A stretch of 64,000 bases of DNA, taken from Terebella lapidaria. Lineage: Eukaryota; Annelida; Polychaeta; Terebellida; Terebellidae. A model generated the notes under the pieces. The model was not told the DNA's origin and did not search any database. It saw only the letters and a list, made by a program, of their open reading frames with translations. Every line of letters begins with the position of its first letter. Position 1 is the first letter of the stretch. The position numbers and the translations under genes are program-made. The stretch is from NCBI GenBank assembly GCA_949152475.1, contig OX424560.1, positions 43,912,719-43,976,718 of the forward strand. Reading direction: 5' to 3'. Shown one piece after another: positions 36,140 to 48,125 of this stretch.

Positions 36140-37250
36140 CGTCGAGTCCCTTGTGAGGCGATGAGCCGTAGCTAGGTGTTGAGACGGCGCTCCACCCCCC
36201 CCCCCCCCCCGGGACTCTTGGCAGATCATCCGCGAGGAGCGATACATCGCGCAGGTAAAATGAAGAAAACGTAGAGTGAGATCTCCAGGTGGCTGCCTTC
36301 ATGAGATCCTGAAGTGACATGTTGTGTGCAAACGACCAGGACGTGGAGATGGCGCGAACCTCGTGGGCCGTACGACCGTAGAGCTGATGGAGGTCCCGAC
36401 GATCCTTACTGTAGGCACGTGTAACAACAGCCTTGATCCAAAGCGAGATCGTGTTCTTGGAAACCTGCCCTCTCGATGCCGAAAACGGGAGAAAGAGATG
36501 AGATTCCCTTGGTCGTGAAGGATTAGTCCTCTTCAGATACAACCGTAATGCACGCACCGGACACAGGGACAGATCCCCACAGTCAGTCGCCAACTAAGAT
36601 AAGGCGAGGACAGAGAACGTTCGCATCCCAGCCGCCAGGGCAGAAGGAGTTTCGGTCTTGGCAAGAAACCCCAGATGGTACTGGAGGGTAACAGAAGACC
36701 AATCTTCCGGGTGTAAGACCTCCGCAGACAGTCCCTGAAGCTCACTGACCCGCTTCGCGGAAGCAAGGGCCAACAGGAACACAGTCTTGTGCGTGAGAAA
36801 ACGAAGCTCCGCTTCCTCGAGGGGCTCATATGGAGATTCGTTGAGGCTACAAAGGACCAATGACAAGTCCCATTTTGGTGCGCGGGAGACCGGAGGCAAA
36901 TCCTGGGCGAAGGACTTGAACAGGGCCGAAATCTCTCGTGATGTAGAAATGTCCAAACCGTGAGAAGCTAGCACATTAGTCAATGCCGCACGGTATCCCT
37001 TGACAGTAGTAAGAGCCCGCTTGCGCTTGTCTCTCAACCAGACAAAGAAGTCCGCTACCGTAGGGAGAGGGGGACGGCGTGGATCAACTTGCCGTCGACC
37101 ACACCAAGAAGAGAAGACTCTCCACTTGGCTTGATATAAGCGCTCTGAGGATGACCGAACTGTTCTGGACATCCGCTTGGCAGCGTTCTTCGAAAAGCCA
37201 GCCTTTCTGAATGAACGCCTGATAATCTCCAGGCGTGAAGATGCAGAACG
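36140..37250 (-). other. DIRS-like element, tyrosine recombinase region
   Basis: The minus strand encodes a DIRS-type tyrosine recombinase: an N-terminal SAM-like, DNA-binding part (RLYQAKWRVFSSWCGRR, DFFVWLRDKRKRALTTVKGY) and a catalytic part with HEVRAISTSWSF and WRSHSTFSSFYLRDV, the conserved H-x-x-R and C-terminal Tyr boxes of the family. It replaces the integrase of LTR elements. Treated as part of a fossil element. Confidence 0.85.
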
Positions 37251-37321
37251 CCCAGATGCTCGTGAAACTGACGTCCCTGACGAAGCAGGCTGGGGATCGA
37301 CGGTAACAACCGCGGAAGATC

Positions 37322-38900
37322 CATCAGAAGCTCCAGGAGCTCCGGAAACCAAGGCTTGGCTGGCCAGCAGGGAGCCACCAAGATGATTATCCGAATTTTC
37401 TGTAGAACCACGGGAATCAGTGAGAACGGAGGAAAAGCGTACGCCCATAGGACGGACCAGTCCTGAGCGAGGGCGTCGACTGCCCAGGCATGAGGGTCCG
37501 GGAACGGGGACACATAGAGAGGTAGACGATTGTTCTGGAACGTGGCGAACAGGTCCAAGTGAGGCTGACCCCAAAGACGCCACAGGTGAGTGCAAACCTG
37601 GGGGTTCAGAGACCAGTTCGTGGAAACCGGACCCTTCCGAGAGAGGGCGTCGGCGATGGTGTTCATGGAGCCCGGGATGTGACGGGCCAGAAGACTGACA
37701 TCCTGAGATTCCGCCCACTCCAAGATTTTTTGAGTCAAGCCGCTTAGCTCCCTTGACCGTGTCCCCCCCTGGTTCTTGATGTAGCCGACGACCGTCGTGT
37801 TGTCGGTCATGGCCAGTACAGTGGACCCGGCAACCGTCTGATGAAAATGGCGCAGGCCCAACCAGACGGCCCTGAGCTCCAGCCAATTGATGTGATGCCG
37901 GAGATCGGCCGACGACCAGAGACCGGAGACTTGGCTTTCGCCGAGGAGAGCACCCCAACCGAGGCGAGACGCATCGAAGAACAGGAGAAAATCGGGCTCC
38001 AACTCATGAATCGGATGACCCCGCAGCAGGTTGACCGGATCGGACCACCAGAGGAGATCTGGCTGGAGAGCGGAAACCACCGGAACAAGGGTTGACAGGT
38101 CTTGCTCAGAACACCAGTGGTCCTTCAAGTGGAACTGGATCGACCGCATGCGCAACCGTGCACCAGGGACGATCTTCTCCAGCGACACCATGTGACCTAG
38201 GAGCCGCAGGAACACCACCACCGCGACGGGAACCCCGATGGAGAAAGACCGTAGAACGCCGTTCAAACGTTGAATACGATCTGCCGTCGGACGTGTCAGG
38301 AAGGACTGCGTGTCGATGTCCATCCCGAGGTAGGTGACACACTGGGAAGGAGTCAAGTCGGACTTCTTGAAATTGATGATGAGACCGACTCGTTGACAAA
38401 GCCGAACGATCTGGTCCGTGTGTGAGGCCACCGTCTGCTGATCCGTGGCCGTAATCAGCCAATCGTCCAGATATCTCGTGAGACGAATACCCCTGCAGTG
38501 CGCCCACGCCGATACCGGCTGAAACACCCGGGTGAACAGGAACGGGGCGGTGGAGAGGCCGAAACACAGAGCACGGAACTGGTAGACCACGTTGCCCCAC
38601 TGGAAACGAAGGTAGGGCCGTGATGAGGGATGAATTGGGATATGAAAGTAGGCATCTTTCAGATCTATGAACGTCATCCAGTCTCCGCTGCGCAGAGACA
38701 GTAGAACCGTCCGTGGGCTTGGGGACGACAAACAGATGACTGTAGAAGCCCGGAGAGTTCTGGGTCACCTTCTCCGTGGCTTCCTTGAGGAGCATCTCGG
38801 ACACGAGGGCGTCCAGGACCGCAAACTTCCCCGACCCCGGGGCGTAGGATGCGAACGCTATCGGTAGAGGGGAGAGAGGAGGCGCCTGACTGAAGGGAAT
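37322..38900 (-). other. DIRS-like element, RT, RNase H and methyltransferase-like region
   Basis: Reverse transcriptase is shown by FIDLKDAYFHIPIHP and the catalytic RYLDDW box near 38460, the DIRS form of YxDD. RNase H (about 37630-37984) shows FFDASRLGWG, ELRAV, TDNTT and the ADALSR end. Beyond it DLFATFQNNRLPLYVS and LVAPCWPAKPWFPEL (about 37322-37580) form the Dam-like region typical of DIRS pol. Confidence 0.92.
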
Positions 38901-39039
38901 CCGGTACCCGTGACGCAGTATGGTAGTTACTAGACAGTCCTCGAATTCCGTATCCCAGACTGGCCAAAAGGCCTGAAGACGAGCTCCCACGGAAGATACA
39001 TCCGAATCGTGGTTCCGTGGGAGCGTCTGGGGCACATCA

Positions 39040-41260
39040 GGAGCGGGGCTGAGGCTTGGCAGAAGACGAGGATCCACTGCCACCGCGACCTCCACGCGAA
39101 GAGTTAGCTGACTTCTTGCCCTTGTCAAACTTGGAGCCCTTGGAAAACTGAGACGACTGAGACTGCTGTTTCGACTCCGTGGCCTTGACCTTCGGGATCT
39201 TGAATGACGAGGAAGAAGATGCCGCAGGCTTCTTCTCTTGACGTTCCACCAATTTAACTAGGTTAAATTTACTCAGAAGGTCCGCTTCCTGGGCAACCGC
39301 CTGGCCAGCCTTGGCCAGGACATCCGGGTCAAAGAGGTGAGGACCAAAGACCGAGCACGTGCGTAGCTTGGACTTGAAGGCGTCCGACAGCTTGGAGGTA
39401 GACCTCTTGAGATAGGCGTCCCGCCGCCTGAGAACAACGTTGGCCCACTCCACGTGCGACTCCTTCGTAATCTGTCCCACACACTTGTTAACGGAGGAAA
39501 GAGTCCTCTTCATACGCAGCAACTCCGACACCGGCACTTGAACGGTGGCATCCGTGTCCAATTCGGCGTCTGCTGGAACCGAACCGGGGGCCAGACGGTC
39601 GACCTGCACGCTGAGGAGGCCCGAGAGCCAGTCGAGGGTGTTGGCAACCAGCTGTACCCGACGTGGGTAAGACTCCCAGGTCTTGAGATCTGAGTCCGAA
39701 AGTGTAGCGGTAACACTCAAGGACTTGAGCCCAGGGGCGATGACTGACAGGTCGTTGTTCACCGCCGCTGCCTCCAGAGTGCTACCGCAATCCGTAGTCT
39801 GGTAGTGTTTTAACTGTCCTTGGAAGCACGAGGCGAACTTGCCGGCTCGTAGGGGCTGTCCATTGACGGGGCGATCTTCTCCTCCACTAGAGAGCGCACG
39901 GACGAGATACCCTCGGACCACGGGAAGCGCATGTCCGGCTCCGGCTGCTGACGGGCGTGAAGCACACGGTCACCCACCGACGTACAGAAGTCTCCTTGGC
40001 CGAAGGTAACTTGATCTCGTCAGGGAAGGTCTCCTGAACCTAAAGACGGACCTGGGCAAAGGTGTCGTCGTCTGACTTGGAGGAGGAAGGCTTGGAGGTA
40101 CCGGCCGTAGCTGAGGTGTCGGCCGACCTAGCCGGGCTAGCCACCCGCGGCTTCTTGACTGGAGGTTCATCCGGGGTCTGGTCTGCCGGGGGGGAGACTG
40201 GAGGCTCCGAAACAGCAACAGAGGACGACTCGGACGCGTGTTGCTCACCTTCAGACCTAGGGGCGTGGTCTGAAGCAGGACGCTTGGGCTCCCTCGCACG
40301 GTCGAAGTCTGAGCGTGAACTCTTGTCTCCACGGCTACCGCGAGAATCCCTGGTGGAGTAGTCCCTGCGGTCCGCACGCTCCCGACGGTAGTAGTAGTCC
40401 CTATCGGCACGAGAACGGCCGGAACGGTAGTAACGATCCAACTCTTCATGGTAAACACGGTCAAAGTCATATTCACGACGATGATCATAAACCCAATCAC
40501 GGAACCGATCCGCGCGGCTGGAGGACGGGCGATCCCAATCGCCGGAGCGGTGCTGCTCCGCAGGCCGAGCTGGACGGTGGCGGCGGTCAGGTGAGGACGG
40601 GCGGCCCCCCGCTGGAAGAACACTATCCGCCGTGGCTGTTGACCCGCGGTGAGAATCACACACTTGGCACGACCGACGGGGCCCCTGCCTTCACCTGACT
40701 GTTCCTCCGAGACCGACTCGCCGGTCTCGGCAGCCTGGGAACGGGAATCCACCGTGCCCGAGTCAACGGGCTCCGAGAAGATCGGGTCCAACGAAGGCAA
40801 ACCCCAGGAACACGAAGGCTGGTCAGCTGGACTACGACTCGGGGGGTTGCCGCCGACGAACGGGTCACCGGAGAGAAGCGGAGTCGGTACTTCATCCACC
40901 GTGGGGATGGCCGGTGTCGCAACTCCTTTCCCAACCAGGGACGACAACATCGCCGACATGGACGCAATGGACGTCTGCAGATTCCCAACGGTCTGCTCGA
41001 GGGAATCAAGACGAGAGGAGGAAGAAGAATCCAGTGATCGTCGATCCGCAGAGCGAGACCTCTTCTTCTCCCTGTCGATCCTACGCTGATCTATCCGGTC
41101 GAATCTGTCATCGGGCCAAGATTCACAGATCTGACAACGCTGAGACGCACAGCAAACAAACGGCCTGCAAGACGGACAGCGGTCGTGAGGATCGAGGTCG
41201 AGAGGAACCAAGAAGTGTCCACACTTGGTACATCTCCTGACAGAAGACGAATCCATCGTA
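39040..41260 (-). other. DIRS-like element, gag-like region
   Basis: The first part has a Cys-rich N-terminus (RRCTKCGHFLVPLDLDPHDR then CPSC, CCASQRCQIC) followed by a predicted coiled coil (SLEQTVGNLQTSIASM) and a long Arg/Asp/Ser-rich low-complexity stretch. A helical segment (VQLVANTLDWLSGL, ELLRMKRTLSSVNK) and a Ser/Lys-rich end follow. This is the usual layout of ORF1 in metazoan DIRS elements. Confidence 0.75.
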
Positions 41261-41344
41261 GAAACAGCTAAATTCCAAAATCCAAACTTCAAAGGGGCAA
41301 TCGCGAGCGACGCAAAGTTGTTGTTGACAGGAGCTCGCCAAAAA

Positions 41345-41558
41345 CAAAAGTGGACTGGGAGGCAGTGGACCAGCACGATCATGCTACCACACGGAGGGTG
41401 AACTGCTCAGGTAACTACCATTACTAACGCAGGGTCTAAACGGACCGGCTAACTTTCGTTTAGCTTTTTCACCCATATTTCATGTGTGGTTGGCGAATGA
41501 GGGCTCGCCAATTACACGACCCCAGAGTCAGAGGTAAGTATCGTTTAGCATAACAAAT
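41345..41558. repeat. DIRS-like element, right inverted terminal repeat
   Basis: Inverted match to 35517-35732. It has about 30 extra bases (gtttagctttttcaccc region) relative to the left copy. Confidence 0.9.
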
Positions 41559-41856
41559 TAAGTGAGATATTAGGAGAAATTTGTCCCCATTATGAAGCAT
41601 AGGCTAATTTAACATGGGAAAGTCCTATCTGGGACCAGTCGAAAAAATCAAAATGGTTGCCACACGCAGACCGACGATTCAAGGGCAACAAAACTTATAC
41701 ACAGCACAAAAGTATATCAGGGGAATCTTTTGAAACAAAAATCTCAAATCTGATAAAAAGTTTTTGAGAAAATGGCCACCAAAATCCAAAATTGGCCATT
41801 TTTGACAAAAATGGCCGCCATTTTGGAAAAATTGATTCAATCGACAAAAAAAAAAA
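41559..41856 (+). mobile_element. HINE tail resumed after the DIRS-like insertion
   Basis: Continues the family 1 border and tail broken at 35516 (taagtgagatattagg, ttaacatgggaaagtcc, gccacacgcagaccga) to an A-run. It is interrupted there by the element at 41857. Confidence 0.8.
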
Positions 41857-44800
41857 TTAGCCAAAGGGCTAAGAAAGGTTACCGGACAATATACATTTTA
41901 GATATTAGCCTTTTGTCCAGTGACCTTGAAAATAATTTTTCAACAAATATATCACTTCTAGTATGTCCACAATAAATTCCTAAGCTGTAAAGTCAATAAT
42001 AAGTGATATATTAGCCATTCTGTGATCGGTGATGTGACCTAGAAAATGAGGTCAAAATTCAAGTTCATGAAAAGATTCAGTATATATCATTCCTCTATTT
42101 TCGCAATTGATTCCTAAGCTGTAAAGATGATAATAAGCGACATATTAGCCATTTTGTTCTCTGACCTTGAAAATTGGATCAAAGGTCAAATTCTAGATCA
42201 CCAAAATATTCAGCATACATCATTTCCTATATGTTCACTATGGACCCCTAAGCTGTGAATTTGATAATAAGAGAGATATAAACCATTTTGTATTCTGACC
42301 TTGAAAATAAAATGACTGGCCTTGAAATTTAGGTCAAAGGTCAAATTCAAGGTCATGAGAATATTCAGAATATATCATTTCCAATATGTTCACAATTGAT
42401 TCCTAAGCTGTAAAGTTGATAATAAGCAAGATATTAGCCATTTTGTCCTGTTGACCTTGAAAATGAGGTCAAAAGTCAAATTCAAGGTCACTAGAATATT
42501 CAGCATATATCATTTCCTATATGTTCACAATTGATTCATAAGGCGTAAAGTCACTAATAAGCAAGATATTGGCCATTTTGTCCTGTGATTTTGAAAATGA
42601 GGTCAAAGGTCAAATTCAAGGTCACAAAAATATTCAGCATATATCATTTCCTATATGTTCACAATTGATTCCTAAGCTATAAAGTAAATAATAAGCGAGA
42701 TATTAGCCATTTTGTCCTGTGACCTTGGAAATGAGGTCAAAGGTCAAATTCAAGGTCACGAAAATATTCAGGATATATCATTTCTTATATGTTCACAATT
42801 GATTCCTAAACTGTAAAGTTGATAATAAGCGAGATATTAGCCATTTTGTCATGTGACCTTGAAAATGAGGTTAAAAGGTCAAATTCAAGGTCACGAGAAT
42901 ATTCAGCATATATCATTTCCTATATGTCCACAATTCATTCCTAGTCTCTAATTTCAATATTAAGTGAGATATTAGGCTTAATGTGTCCCATTATAAAGCA
43001 TAGGAAAATTTAACATGGGAAAGTCACATTTGGGCCGAGTTTGGGCCCAAAATGGCCCACTTCAAGCGATTCAAGGGCAACAAAATTTATACATGTCACA
43101 GGGGTACATATGAGGAGTGTTTTTCATCAATAAGAAAAAAAAGTTACTGAACAGATTTTGAGAAAACGACCGTCAAATTCCAAAATTGGCCATTTTTCGA
43201 CGAAAACGGCCGCTCTGACCTAGAAACCAAGGTCAGAGGTCAAATTCAAGGTCACGACAATATTCAGCATATATCATTTCCTATATGTCCACAATTGATT
43301 CCTAGTCTGTAATCTCAATATTAAGTGAGCTATTAGGCTTTAATGTGTCCCATTATAAAGCATAGGAGAATTTAACATGGAAAATTAGGCCAAGGGCCGA
43401 AGATAGGTTACCGGACAATGTTTAATATTTTACATGTTAGCCAGGTCACTGGTTGAATTCAAGGTCAAGAGAATATTCAGCATATATAACATTAAGCATA
43501 TATCATGTCCACAGTTGATTGCTAAGCTGTAAATTCAATAATCAGAGAGATACTAGCAATTTTGTGCTGTGGCCTTGAAAATGAAGGGGCAAAGGTCAAA
43601 TTCAAGATCATCAAAATATTCAATGTATATCATTTTCTATATCATGTCCACAATTGATTCCCAAGCCATACAGTCAATAGAGGAGCTAGATATGAGCCAC
43701 TTGTCCTTGGACCTTGAAAATGAGGTCAGAGGTCAAATTCAAGGTCACGAGAATATTCAGCATATATCATTTCCTATATGTCCACAATTGATTCCTAAGC
43801 TGTAAAATCGATAATAAGTGAGATATTAGCCATTTTGTCCTGTGACCTTGAAAATGAGGTCACAGGTCAAATTCAAGATCATGACAATAATCTGCATATA
43901 TCATTTCCTATATGTTCATAATTGATTGCTAAGCTGTAAAGTCGATAACAAGCGAGATATTAGCCATTTTGTCCTGTGACCTTGAAAATGAGTTCGAAGG
44001 TCAAATTCAAGGTCATCAGAATATTCAGCATATATCATTTCCTATATGTCCACAATTGATTTGATTCTTAAGCTGTAGAGTCGATAATAAGCGAGATATA
44101 AGCCATTTTGTGCTCTGACCTTGAAACTGAGGTCAGAGGTCAAATTCAAGGTCACGAGAATATTCAGCATATATTATTTCCTATATGTCCACAATTGATT
44201 CCTAAGCTGTAGAGTCGATAATAAGCGAGATATAAGCCATTTTGTGCTCTGACCTTGAAACTGAGGTCAGAGGTCAAATTCAAGGTCACGAGAATATTCA
44301 GCATATATCATTTCCTATATGTCCACAATTGATTCCTAGTCTCTAATCTCAATATCAAGTGAGATATTAGGCTTAATGTGTCCCATTATAAAGCATAGGA
44401 GAATTTAACATGGGAAAGTCCCATTTGGGCCGAGTTTGGGCCAAAATGGCCCACTTCGAGCGATTCAAGCACAACAAAATTTATAGACATCATAGAAGTA
44501 CATATGAGGAGTCTTATGTATCAAAAAGAAAAAAAGTTACTGAACAGATTTTGAGAAAATGGCCGCCAAAGTCCAAAATCAGGCATTTTTCGTCGAAAAC
44601 GGCCGCCATTTTGAAGAAAAAGCGGAAATCAAAAAACTAAAAAATACCTCCTTCTTGAATTATTTTTAGGTATTTTTGTGCAAAATTTCAGAAGAATTCG
44701 CCCGTAAACAAAAAAGATAAAAATGTGGACGACGACGACGACGACGACGGACGACGGACGACGGACGCAACGCCATGCCAATAGGTTATCGGACCATAGG

Positions 44801-45205
44801 TCCGGTAACCTAAAAATCCCATTTGGGCCGAGTTTGGGCCCAAAATGGCCCACTTCGAGCGATTCAAGGGCAACGAAATTTATACATGTCACAGAGGTAC
44901 ATACGAGGAGTGTTATGCATGAATAAGAAAAAAAGTTACTGAACAGATTTTGAGAAAACGACAGCCAAAGTCCAAAATTGGCCATTTTTCGACGAAAACG
45001 GCCGCCATTTTGAAATAATTGCGAAAATCAAAAAACTAAAAAATATCTCCCTCTCGAAATATTTTTAGGCATTTTTGTGCAAAATTTCAGAAAGATTCGA
45101 TCGTAAACTTTAAAGATAAAAATGTAAACGGACGACGACGGACGACGACGACGGACGCAACGCCACGGCAATAGGTTATCGGACCAAAGGTCCGGTAACC
45201 TAAAA
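41857..45205 (+). mobile_element. HINE/pearl-like element, family 1, with a nested copy
   Basis: Starts TTAGCCAAAGGGCTAAG, then GGTTACCGGAC. Eight 134-bp units are closely similar to those at 15174 and 53390. It has a tail, an extra core unit at about 43220 and a second tail start. It is interrupted at 43385 and resumes at 44817 (tcccatttgggccgagtttg). The GAC microsatellite and 3' hairpin follow to 45205. Confidence 0.78.
43385..44816 (+). mobile_element. Complete nested HINE/pearl-like element (TTAGGCC subtype)
   Basis: The 5' end is TTAGGCCAAGGGCCGA, then GGTTACCGGAC. Seven 134-bp units, the tail, a (GAC)n microsatellite (about 44728-44770) and the 3' hairpin follow. Inserted in 'catgg-aaa/tccca' of the host element tail. 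Confidence 0.8.
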
Positions 45206-45387
45206 ATGTGGACGGACGGACGCCGGACGACGGACGCAACGCCACGGCAATAGGTTATCGGACCAAAGGTCCGGTAACCTAAAAAAAGTTACTGAACAGA
45301 TTTTGAGAAAACGACAGCCAAAATCCAAAATTGGCCATTTTTCGACGAAAACGGCCGCCATTTTGAAATAATTGCGAAAATCAAAAA
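45206..45387 (+). mobile_element. Extra 3' module plus HINE tail fragment
   Basis: A second microsatellite-plus-hairpin module ends at about 45283. A tail fragment (gttactgaacagattttgag, gccattttgaaataattgcg) then leads to an A-run, where the element at 45388 is inserted. Confidence 0.7.
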
Positions 45388-48125
45388 TTAGCCCAAGGGC
45401 TAAGAAAGGTTACCGGACAATATACATTTTAGATATTAGCCTTTTGTCCAGTGACCTTGAAAATAAAGTCACTGATAAATTCAAGGCCATGAAATTTTGA
45501 ACAAATATATCACTTCTAGTATGTCCACAATAAATTCCTAAGCTGTAAAGTCGATAATAAGTGAGACATTAGCCATTCTGTGATGTGACCTTGAAAATGA
45601 GGTCAAAGTTCAAGTTCAAGGTCATGAAAATATTCAGTATATATCATTCCTCTATATTCGCAATTGATTCCTATGCTGTTAATGTAAGTATCAATCTTTT
45701 ACCACCAATACAATCAGATTTTGATGATGCCAATAAGAAACGTAAAATACTACATTTTGCAATAGAAACAAACAAAGCCCGACCAAATAGTTTATCCAAA
45801 GACACACTGGCATCTTCAGGGGCAGACAATGTGTTAAATGTAGTTGTTTCTACTGTACACCAGATGGAATTAGTATACAACTGCCCAACAACCTATGAAA
45901 ATAATTTAGAAATCCGAATCTAACCCCATGGAATAGATACATGACAAGTACAAAAGTACCCAATCACAAGCCCGAAGGCCACTGAGTTGATGGTATCCTC
46001 GGGGACAGATTTAACGTCCGCCAGCAGTGACACCGACTCAGTGGTAATGTAAGTATCAATCTATTACCACCAATACAATCAAATTTTGATGATGCCAATA
46101 AGAAACGTAAAATACAACATTTTGCAATAGAAACAAAGCCCAACCAAATAGTATTCAGCATACATCATTTCCTATATGTTCACTATGGACCCCTAAGCTG
46201 TAAATTTGATAATAAGCGAGATATAAGCCATTTTGTATTCTGACCTTGAAAATAAAATGACTAACCTTGAAATTTAGGTCAAGGGTCAAATTCAAGGTCA
46301 CTAGAATATTCAGCATATATCATTTCCTATATGTTCACAATTGATTCCTAAGCTGCAAAGTCGATAATAAGCAAGATATTGGCCATTTTGTCCTGTGACC
46401 TTGAAAATGAGGTCAAAGGTCAAATTCAAGGTCACGAGAATATTCAGCATATATCATTTCCTATATGTTCACAATTGATTCCTAAGCCGTAAAGTCGATA
46501 ATAAGCGAGATATTAGCAATTTTGTCCTGTGACCTTGGAAATGAAGTCAAAGGTCAAATTCAAGGTCACGAGAATATTCAGCATATATCATTTCCTATAT
46601 GTTCACAATTGATTCCTAAGCTGTAAAGTCGATAATAAGCGAGATATTAGCCATTTTGTCTTGTGACCTTGAAAACGAGGCCAAAGGTCAAATTCAAGGT
46701 CACGAGAATATTCAGCATATATCATTCCCTATATGTTCACAATGGATTCCTAAGCTGTAAAGTCGATAATAAGCGAGATATTAGCCATTTTGTCCTGTGA
46801 CCTTGAAAATGAGGTCAAAGGTCAAATTCAAGGTCACGAGAATATTCAGCATATATCATTTCCTATATGTTCACAATTGATTTCTAAGCTGTAAAGTCGA
46901 TAATAAGCGAGATATTAGCCATTTTGTCCTGTGACCTTGAAAATGAGGTCAAAGGTCAAATTCAAGGTCACGAGAATATTCAGCATATATCATTTCCTAT
47001 ATGTCCACAATTGATTCCTAGTCTCTAATCTCAATATTAAGTGAGATATTAGGCTTGATGTGTCCCATTATAAAGCATGGGAAAATTTAACATGGGAAAG
47101 TCACATCTGGGCCGAGTTTGGGCCCAAAATGGCCCACTTCGAGTGATTCAAGCGCAACGAAATTTATACATGTCACAGAAGTACATATGAGGAGTGTTAT
47201 GCATCAATAAGAAAAAAAGTTACTGAACAGATTTTGAGAAAACGACCATCAAAGTCCAAAATTAGCCATTTTCGACGAGAACGGCCGCTATGACCTTGAA
47301 ACCAAGGTCAGAGGTCAAATTCAAAGTCGCGAGAATATTCAGCATATTTCATTTCCTATATGTCCACAATTGATTCTTAGTCTCTAATTTCAATTTTAAG
47401 TGAGATATTAGGCTTAATGTGTCCCATTATAAAGCATAGGAGAATTTAACATGGGAAAGTCCCATTTGGGCCGAGTTTGGGCCCAAAATGGCCCACTTCG
47501 AGCGATTCAAGAGCAACGAAATTTATACATGTCAAAGGGGTACATAGGAGGAGTGTCATGCATCAATAAGAAAAAAAGTTACTGAACAGATTTTGAGAAA
47601 ACGACCGTCAAAGTCCAAAATTGGCCATTTTTCGACGAAAAAGGCCGCCATTTTCTAAAAAAAACCTTTCCTGGAAATATTTTTAGGTATTTTCGTGCAA
47701 AATTTCAGAAATATTCGACCATAAACTTTAAAGATAAAAATGTGAACGGACGACGGACGGACGGACGGACGGACGGACGACGGACGACGGACGCAACGCC
47801 ACGGCAATAGGTTATCGGACCAAAGGTCCGGTAACCTAAAAAGTTACTGAACAGATTTTGAGAAAATGGCCGCCAAAGTCCAAAAGCAGGCATTTTTCGT
47901 CGAAAACGGCCGCCATTTTGAAAAAAATGCGAAAATCAAAAAACTAAAAAATACCTCCCTCTCGAAATATTTTTAGGCAATTTTGTGCAAAATTTCAGAA
48001 AAATTCGATCGTAAACTTTAAAGATAAAATTGTTGACGGACGACGACGACGACGACGGATGACGCCGACGCCGGACGCATCGCCATGCCAATAGGTTACG
48101 GACCAAAGGTCCGGTAACCTAAAAA
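45388..48125 (+). mobile_element. HINE/pearl-like element, family 1, carrying a foreign insert and a duplicated tail
   Basis: Starts TTAGCCCAAGGGCTAAG, then GGTTACCGGAC. Two core units, an unrelated 475-bp insert (45678-46153), about 6.5 further core units, tail, one extra core unit, tail, a GGACGG microsatellite (about 47746-47790) and a hairpin ending at about 47838. A second tail-plus-hairpin follows to 48122. The next element starts head-to-tail immediately after. Confidence 0.75.
45678..46153. other. Unrelated insert flanked by 110-bp direct repeats inside a HINE core
   Basis: Two direct copies of about 110 bp (45678-45790 and 46044-46153; aatgtaagtatcaatct, ttttgatgatgccaataaga, catttttgcaatag-like blocks) enclose about 250 bp with no similarity to the core. 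On the plus strand the first copy continues an open frame with a protein-like composition (DFDDANKKRKILHFAIETNK, STVHQMELVYNCPTTYENNL). The core array resumes at 'tattcagcatacatc'. It may be a captured gene fragment with a partial duplication, as Helitron-type elements are known to carry. A small repeat-flanked element is the alternative. Confidence 0.6.

Larger units (their letters stand above)
35517..41558 (-). mobile_element. DIRS-like tyrosine-recombinase retroelement
   Basis: About 6.0 kb, coding on the minus strand, GC-rich against its surroundings. Inverted terminal repeats of about 200 bp lie at 35517-35732 and 41345-41558; they are nearly identical apart from one short indel and a few substitutions. 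An internal complementary region (35808-35898) joins the complements of both outer ends, the defining DIRS feature. Parts: gag-like, RT, RNase H, methyltransferase-like region and tyrosine recombinase. There is no longer target duplication; only an AT dinucleotide is shared at the joints. It looks structurally whole, with perhaps a few coding interruptions. The near-identical end repeats suggest a fairly young insertion, treated here as a fossil. Confidence 0.92.

Noticed and set aside
37177-41240. Plus-strand open frames of 60-150 codons within the DIRS-like element.
   Set aside because: Antisense shadows of its minus-strand coding parts in GC-rich DNA.
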